Shown here: in pieces, positions 57,721 to 64,000 of the stretch | How positions within the stretch are numbered: the first letter of the stretch is position 1 | Layout of the letters: every line of letters starts with the position of its first letter | Assembly (NCBI RefSeq): GCF_003573695.1 | Contig: NC_039360.1 | Location: forward strand, 60,978,815 to 61,042,814 | Length of the DNA: 64,000 nt | Direction: 5' to 3' | DNA from: Papaver somniferum | Lineage: Eukaryota > Streptophyta > Magnoliopsida > Ranunculales > Papaveraceae | Notes under the pieces: model-generated | What the model was told of the DNA's origin: nothing | Databases searched by the model: none | What the model saw: only the letters and a program-made list of their open reading frames with translations | Program-made: the position numbers and the translations under genes

Positions 57721-59166
57721 TGATAAGTGCATAATTCATATGATTTTAGTATCCATTCCATACTTGTTTTAGCTATTATTCTTGCATATATTTGTATTAT
57801 TACTCATGTTTTCTCTTATTTGTCTCTATTAGGTGAATCATCCAAAAAGGAGCTACAAATTTCTGAAAATAGCTAAGAATATAAGTATCCCAAGTATCCA
57901 AGCACCCAAGTCCAAGAGAAGTGGAAGAAAAGCGACGAAAAGGAGCAAAACGCTCAAAATCAAGAGAAGGGACAAATACCGATCTTAACTCATTCAAATT
58001 AAGGATTTATCATCACCATCTTGAATAAAATTGAAAGATAAAAAGAACGCAAAAAGAATGAGGTCATTCCGAGTTCGTATGAAGAAGTTGTGGCCAAAAC
58101 AAGCTTTTATTGAATACCGAAGACAACAAAGTTCGCGGACGGGTTTCATACTTTAATTCCGAAAATTTCTGCTGGAATTTGAAGTTCGCGGACTGGGTTT
58201 GCGAACTTAGCATGTGGAAAACATGTATTGATACCTGGGAAAGCCTAAGGTCACGTTTGGATTCGTTATTTCGTTATTTCGGGTCGAGTTCTTGAACTGA
58301 ACTAAATACGTGAAGACCAAGCAATGTAAACCTATACAAATGTGTTAGGTTATGTAAAATGATATCACATCATTAGGTCACGAAATTGTAAGTCTTGGAG
58401 AGAAGAAACATCAAAGTTAGGGTTTCGGAGCGATTCCCAATCGTAACGATATCTCTAACCTTTTCTTATATGTATATCATGGATGTTTCTACATCCATGA
58501 GTAGCTAAACACCTATTGATTGAGGATGAATTCTAAGTTGTAAACTTGATTTGATTTAATATATGAATCTATTTTGATTTCTTCATATGATTATCGTTTG
58601 TGTTTACTATTAAAATACTTATGATTGATTGACAGATTGTTTAGGTGTCCAACTAAATATATTTGTTAGTCTAATCTATTGCTAGTAAGGGTTAGGATAT
58701 CCGTAATTGTTGAGTAATTCCTTACACAAGTAGAAAACTTGAAACCTTGCAGAGGGATTCTGTAAAGCGATCGCGTGTAAACACAACCCTAGCAAGTAGA
58801 CCGAGCGTACTGAGTCTAACTACTAGGATCAAGCCTAAATTCATAAACCCTAAAGCATTCGATGAATTACATCCTGTAAGCGTACCTCAAGGTGGTCCAT
58901 ACGAATAGAATCTGGTAACTAAGCATACCTGTTGTCCAGTGATATAAGGAATTTTGGGAATAGCTAAGCGTACTTGTTATTTTACGGTTGGTGATAATCT
59001 ATGATTAATGACGATAGATGAATATATTAATTCATTGATAGTTTATTAACAAAGAAGGATTCCTCGATCACATCTCTCTATTGCTTACAACTTAATATTT
59101 TTCAATTGCTTTTATAATTGTGTGAAAATAAGATTATTAATTTGATTGCGCTCACGACACGCATCA
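57721..59166 (+). repeat. Athila LTR shared by two internal regions (1,446 bp)
   Basis: It starts TGATAAGTGC after a polypurine tract and ends CATCA before a primer-binding site. It contains GTTCGCGGAC words (58,132 and 58,184), a perfect 9-bp inverted repeat (58,478-58,499) and the ATGAGTAGCTAAACACC block (58,497-58,513). Confidence 0.82.
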
Positions 59167-59171
59167 AATTT

Positions 59172-59189
59172 TGGCGTCGCTTCCAGGGA
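59172..59189 (+). other. Athila primer-binding site
   Basis: TGGCGTCGCTTCCAGGGA is three changes from the usual Athila site TGGCGCCGTTGCCGGGGA, which matches tRNA-Asp. Confidence 0.65.
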
Positions 59190-59327
59190 GCAGTCGGTAG
59201 CTTTAGTTGTTATTTTTATTAGTTTTAATCTTGTTTCTAGAATTTCTTTTTAGTTTTTAATTTCGTTTTCTAGATTTTTGTTTTCAGGTACTTAATCTCT
59301 GGCACCGAAAGACTGGGAATACCAGAG

Positions 59328-60440
59328 GTGCGGAATCCAAACTCGGAGGGGAACGGTGTTACAAGCACGTCAGCAAACGCAACAAGAAGAACCTTCTACA
59401 TCAACAATGGTGAACGACGGTACAAACCACCTCAGGAGAGGAAGCTGGGAGAGTTGACATCTCCATGCTTATATTCTCAACCACTGTGTATTACAATCAC
59501 TAACCCAGTAGAGATGAAGTCGAATCTACTTCATCATCTACCAAAGTTCAAGGGACTTCCAGGCGAGGATCCGAATCGTCATCTTCGACAATTTCAACAG
59601 AAGATGACAAGTCTTAGGAAAATTACCGAAGACGGTGATACAACATTGTTGCAAGCTTTTCAATTCTCTTTAATAGACTCAGCAGAAGAATGGTTATATT
59701 ACCTTCCTCGAGGGAGTATTACAACATGGGCGGAGATGAAAAATCTATTTTTAGAGAAGTATTTTCCTGCTTCTAAGGCAGCCTCTGTTCATAAGAAGAT
59801 TAATGGTATTCTTCAGATTACTAGGGAATCTCTTTATGAATATTGGGATTGGGATAGGTACAAAAAGTTGGTGGCGAGTTGCCCTCACCACAACATATCT
59901 CCAACACTCATCATTCAATATTTCTATGAAGGATTACTTCCAGAGCAACGAAATTTGATTGATGCAGCTGCTGGTGGTTCACTTACTGAGAAGACAATCT
60001 CGCAGGCAACCAGTTTGATTGAGAGTATGGCTTCGAATGCTCAACAATTTTACACCAGAAATAACTCAAATGTCAGAAGAGTTATCAATATGGAAGAAAC
60101 TTCACAATCAGAGCAACGACTGAACAACATAGTGAAGGTAGTACAAAGGATGGTAGCAGTGATCATTCCTTCATATGAAGATGAAGCTGAGGTAAATGCT
60201 ATATTTCCTAATCAAAGGCGCAGGTATGATCCGTATTCTAATACTTATAATCCTGGTTGGAAAGATCATCCTAATTTCAGTTATGCTACAAGCAAGCTGC
60301 ATCTCTTAATCCATACGCAAGACAGGGTGGTTTTCAACAACAGTTTCAGCAACCACAACAACATCAAGCAAATAATACAAATTCATCTGTAGACGATAAG
60401 CTCAATAGCATCTTGCGAACTACGTAGAGTTTTGCTTCTT
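59328..60440 (+). pseudogene. Athila gag, right copy
   Basis: A long open frame runs from about 59,300. The expected start region (GGCACCGAAAGACTGGG) has no ATG; CTGG stands where related elements tend to have ATGG. The Athila capsid words are clear: LHHLPKFKGLPGEDPNRHL, EEWLYYLPRGSITTWAEM, FLEKYFPASKAASVHKKI, ESLYEYWDWDRYKKL, IIQYFYEGLLPEQRNLIDAA. A frameshift near 60,289 moves the reading into a glutamine-rich tail (QGGFQQQFQQPQQHQ), which stops at TAG 60,425. The protein would form the virus-like particle. Confidence 0.85.
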
Positions 60441-61544
60441 CTAATGAGGGTCTTAAGGAAACAGTAATGAAAAATCAACAAAAGAACGATGCTGTCATTC
60501 AAGATTTGCGTACTCAGGTTGGGCAATTTGCAACGAATATGAATCTTATAAAGGCTCATGCATCTACAACACTCCCATCACAACCTTTTGTGAATCCAAG
60601 AGAGCACGTTAATGCAGCCACTCTAAGAAGTGGAAGACAAACTGAAGAGCCACATCAACAAAAAGTGTTAGTAACGACATCGAAAAGGAAGTAGAAGAGG
60701 AAACCGTCCCAAAGGAAAAGCCAACCTCAAACGGCCAACCTAAGGACACGGTTCCCACTTTTACCATACCACCTCCTTTCCCTAGTAGTTTTGCCAAGTT
60801 GAAGAAGCAAGCTCAAGACAAGGAGATCATGGATATTTTCAGCAAGATACACATCAACATTCCATTTATTGAGGTCATCAGAACTGTAGCCAGGTATGCT
60901 AAGGTTTTGAAGGATTTGTGTACAAGGAAGGATAGGTTGATTTCTAATGAGATTACTCAGGTGGGCGAAAGTGCTACAACTATGTTACTTAAGAAGATGC
61001 CTACAAAGTGTGAAGATCCTGGTGGATTCACAGTTCCCGTTACCATTGGTAACCGACGATTCGAGCGTGCTTTGCTTGATTTGGGAGCATCCATAAGTGT
61101 TATGTCAGCCGATGTTTATGATTCTTTGAATTACGAACCTTTAAAAGAGGCAAATATCACTATTCAATTGGCTAACAAGTCCAATATATATCCTAAGGGA
61201 GTCGTGGAGGATGTGTTAGTTCAAGTGAATCAATTGATCTTTCCGGTTGATTTCTACATTGTAGATATGCACAATGTTGATAATTGTTCATCTACTCCGT
61301 TACTTCTTGGGAGACCATTTATGAAAATTGCAAAGACGAAGATTGATGTCGATAGTGGTGCACTAACTATGGAATTTGATAAGGAGATTATACGGTTCAA
61401 TATTTTTGAAACCATGCGCTATCCTAGTGATGTTCACTCCGCTTTCCCCATTAATATTATTGGTTTGTTAGCGCAACAAATGTTTGATTTGAATAATGAA
61501 GATGAACTTGGAGTTGTGCTACAGAATAGCATTTCTTTGGATGT
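60441..61544 (+). pseudogene. Athila gag tail and protease, right copy, cut by an LTR
   Basis: 60,467-60,694 encodes a coiled, glutamine-rich segment (QDLRTQVGQFATNM). A shift near 60,680 leads to an uninterrupted frame to 61,544: VLKDLCTRKDRL, ESATTMLLKKMP, FTVPVTIGNRRFERALLDLG and ASISVMSADVYDSL with the DLG active site, then LLLGRPFMKIAKTKIDV. It is intact at both sites where the left copy has stops. The frame runs 36 nt into the inserted LTR before a stop. Confidence 0.82.
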
Positions 61545-62414
61545 TGATAAGCACGAAAGTGCGAAGCATTTTCACCCATAAATACATTAGCTGGGACTCA
61601 TTTTATCACTAATAAACTTGTTTTAAGTCTTTTCAAGGAAATAAGCTCTTTTGGAAAAATAGATCGAAAAAGTGTTAAAAGCATCCAGAGGAACTGATAA
61701 AGGCACCCATCATTTCAGATACGGTCACCCAACTTGTTAAAGACACCCAACAAATGAACAAATGGATAGAGGCACCCTCTTCTTATTCATTTGAAACAGA
61801 TTCACATAATTTATGGGAGATCTCAAAGATTTAAGGCAAAGATATCTTGTTGCCTATTATACAAGAAGTTTTCATATCTTGAAGTTAAAAAAGATAATAT
61901 ATTGATGAGTTTGTTTTTATTGAAAAGGAGAAAGAAAATCTGTGGTTTTATTTATAAATAAAAAAAAAAAAATATCCCCAGGATTTTATTCTAGCAAATA
62001 GAGGAAGATGTGTGATAATGGAGAAAGAAATTATTCCTGAGATATCTTTCATCAAAGAGAAGATCTGGTGGAGTTATGGAAGAATATTTTGAAAAGATGT
62101 TTGAGTAATGGGTTGTTGTGTATAAATAGGGTACTAATAGGACCAAACAGGAGAAAAAAGAGGGGGAGTTTTGGTAGAGCAAAATTGTTGCGTTTAATTT
62201 TTCTTCATTTTCACCATTGTAAACACCATTTGAGCTATTAATTATATTTTTTGAGTGTGTTTTCATCATGAGAAGCTAGACCCCAACACTGGGTCGACGG
62301 AGGAAGCCGGACTTCGTACATGGGTGAATTTGTTTTATTTTCTATTTGACTTTTGCACTTAATTAAAATAGAATTATGATTTGAAAAAATTAGTTATTAT
62401 TTTATTAGATGGGT
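61545..62414 (+). repeat. LTR of another Ty3-like element (family D), 5' part
   Basis: It begins TGATAAGCACGAAAGTGC directly after GATGT of the Athila protease. It shares with element Z a TATA box (62,121-62,129), TTTGAGTGTGTTTTCA, and ATGAGAAGCTAGACCCC (62,269-62,285) followed by GACGGAGGAAGC. It is interrupted at 62,414 before any LTR end is reached. It is a diverged cousin of the element Z LTR. Confidence 0.7.
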
Positions 62415-63850
62415 TGATAGGTGTCTAAAACACCTTGGTATTTATCTATTGTTTATGCTTTCTTTGCTAAGTTTTCTTGTAAATTATGTATCTTATGTTT
62501 GATTTTGAGTGTTTAGGTACTTTGGAGTCATTTGGAACAAAAGAAGAAGAAACAACGCAAAAGTCTCATCTCATGTGCAACTGCGGTTGGAGACGAACTA
62601 TTTCTCATTATTTGCTTCCATTTCTTAATTTCTATCAGAAAAGCATGTCGGCTTTAGGATGCAAATATTTGTCTGAAAAGCATGACTGCTTTAGTGATGA
62701 TAAGAAGTCAAAAGGAAGAAGTGGATTTGAGATGTAAGAGGCGGCTGCTGTGGTGGAAAAATTCGAGGAAGAAGAAAGCGTTCATTTGGAGAAATAAGAT
62801 CAAATCGCAGGTGAAGAATGAGTTGTCAGTTCCTCGCAACTGACAGTTGAGCAAAGAGAAAGATTAAGTAGTCAGTTCACCGAAACTGACAGGCCAAATA
62901 TCACCTTGGAAGCCCTTATCCTATTTCTGGGTGATTTGTATAGTTTTGGTCATTACCAAACCTAGAATCGAGGGAAAAACTCAACATTTGTTTTGAGTGT
63001 GCTGTTGTTGTCTGAGAAAGGAATTCAGAAACCAGAGAGAAAATAGTTGTGGATTTTCATGGAAATTGAGAGAATTCAGGGAGAGATTGAGAATATGAAT
63101 CTTAATGAATCGATATTCAGAGGAGAAGATTAGGAAAATGGATGAGAAGCTAGGGTTTCTATGGAATGTGAGTTGCTGTGAAGAGATCGATGGGATTTAG
63201 TCTATGAATAAATTGATTCAAAAATCAGAGATGGGTTACTTCTGTAACTCGTATTTGAAGAGAAGAGTTGGGTTTAATTTCGATTTCTAGAAGAACTGGC
63301 CAGCAAGGAAGATTAATGGAGAAAGTAGGGTTTTGAGGAGATTGAGATGTGAATTTAAGTTCTGCTGGAATTATGAAGAATGGGTATTGGTTATAAGCAA
63401 TTTGATGTAGAAAAAGATGAATCTGGATTGAAATGGGTTTTGGATCGGGATTGAACTGAAACAAGAGAGGATGAGCTGCTACTGGTGATTACTCTTGAGT
63501 ACTGGTGAAGTTAATGGGTATGCAGAAGATGGTGTTGCTGTTGCAGTTAAGGCATGGATTCAATTTTGGGTGATTCAGTGAATGTTGGTACTGCTGGGGT
63601 AGTTGAAATGGCAGAGAGAAGATGAGTTACAGGCCATGATGTTGCAACTGGTGGTGTCGTTGATATACAAGGGTAAGCTGTTACTCTTAACTGTTGGCGA
63701 TGAAGAAGTGAGGATATTCAAGGGTTTGGTGGTATTGTAGATGGTACTGATAATGGCATTGCAGGTGCAGAAGCTACAACAAATGGAAGTGCTGGTTAGG
63801 AGTGGTTGAGATGGAGATGATGATGGTAGCTTGGTGCATCCGCAGAGTGA
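62415..63850 (+). repeat. Probable LTR start of a further element (family E) and unassigned DNA
   Basis: TGATAGGTGTCTAAAACACC resembles the termini of the neighbouring LTRs and interrupts family D. Text such as TTTAGGTACTTTGGAGTCA is typical of plant Ty3 LTRs. Two short hairpins follow (62,824-62,845 and 62,871-62,890). From about 62,900 to 63,850 I see purine-rich, GGTGTTG-rich sequence without a recognisable gene. The right LTR boundary is not determined. Confidence 0.4.
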
Positions 63851-64000
63851 CACTACAAAAAACCTGAGTATTTGCAACCATACTAGTTTAGTTGCCTAAA
63901 ATGATATTTTAGTTGCGAAACAGAAAGACAACAAATGGTAGTTTCCGAGCTTAAGTTGCCGTATGGGTTGTTTCCAAATGTTATAGCAACTACCAAAACC
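63851..64000 (+). mobile_element. Candidate CACTA (En/Spm) transposon terminus
   Basis: CACTACAAAAAACCTGAG is a typical CACTA-superfamily end, preceded by TGA, a possible 3-bp target duplication. Within the next 150 bp short subterminal words recur: TTTAGTTGCC, TTTTAGTTGCG, TTAAGTTGCCG. The element would continue beyond the window, so transposase and the other end cannot be checked. Confidence 0.5.

Larger units (their letters stand above)
51769..61544 (+). mobile_element. Athila-like Ty3/gypsy array (internal - LTR - internal)
   Basis: The left internal region starts in mid gag, at the point where the Tat array was inserted. It continues through PR, RT, RNase H, INT, the 3' non-coding region and a polypurine tract to one LTR (57,721-59,166). 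A primer-binding site and a second internal region (gag, PR) follow, cut off at 61,544 by another LTR. The overlapping gag-PR segments (51,771-52,765 and 60,567-61,544) are closely similar. The RT and gag words are those of the Athila lineage. Confidence 0.85.

Noticed and set aside
62740..63850. A host exon or gene in the purine-rich right-hand stretch
   Set aside because: Only short open frames with no domain or splice pattern are present; composition resembles LTR leader DNA. Left unassigned.
1..64000. CRISPR arrays, bacterial operons, rRNA or tRNA genes
   Set aside because: The spaced repeats seen are LTR-internal tandem arrays with degenerate units. The DNA is plant nuclear in character, and I found no tRNA cloverleaf or rRNA sequence by eye.

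Overview
The window is plant nuclear DNA, almost certainly from a eudicot with a repeat-rich genome. It holds Ty3/gypsy and Ty1/copia LTR retrotransposons, an L1-type LINE carrying an RNase H domain, and a CACTA-like end at the right edge. I see no single-copy host gene, rRNA, tRNA or CRISPR array. Several LTR words look like poppy-family (Papaveraceae) repeats to me, but that is recollection and weakly held.

Layout, outermost to innermost. (1) The oldest visible layer is an Athila-like Ty3/gypsy array, 51,769-61,544: internal region (PR, RT, RNase H, INT), one shared LTR (57,721-59,166), then a second internal region (gag, PR). (2) A Tat-lineage Ty3/gypsy array is inserted in the Athila gag and ends at 51,768. 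Reading left to right it is internal 3' part (1-4,296), shared LTR (4,297-7,540 plus 34,564-34,978), internal region (34,979-48,931), LTR (48,932-51,768). (3) A SIRE-like copia element (copia A, 7,541-34,558) splits the shared Tat LTR inside its TATA box. (4) A second copia of the same family, in reverse orientation (copia B, 9,137-21,628), sits in the 5' LTR of copia A with a perfect 5-bp target duplication. (5) A second Tat-type element (14,700-21,192) sits in copia B. (6) An Athila-like, pol-less element (element Z, 21,926-30,405) sits in copia A and may itself hold an LTR remnant (25,681-27,296). (7) An L1 LINE (42,378-48,168) sits downstream of the Tat gag-pol remnant; its uninterrupted target is preserved in the other Tat copy at 3,501-3,530. 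(8) The right edge (61,545-64,000) holds two more LTR starts and a CACTA-like terminus.

The most informative gene is on the minus strand between the Tat pol remnant and the 3' LTR. It is a five-exon plant mobile domain (PMD) gene running antisense to gag. All four introns are phase 0 with consensus splice sites, and three are only 73-81 nt. It is present twice: complete in layout at 37,991-41,706, and as exons 1-4 at 550-2,854. Each copy carries different disabling mutations, so a common ancestor with fewer lesions can be inferred. The Tat element has gag, a protease remnant and the integrase C-terminus but no RT, so it was probably mobilised in trans. Element Z similarly encodes, instead of pol, an acidic protein whose C-terminus reads into a hydrophobic segment in a shifted frame.

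All protein-coding regions carry frameshifts, stops or deletions. The window is best read as a fossil record of nested insertion, LTR-LTR recombination and deletion, with several structured sequence motifs kept within the LTRs.
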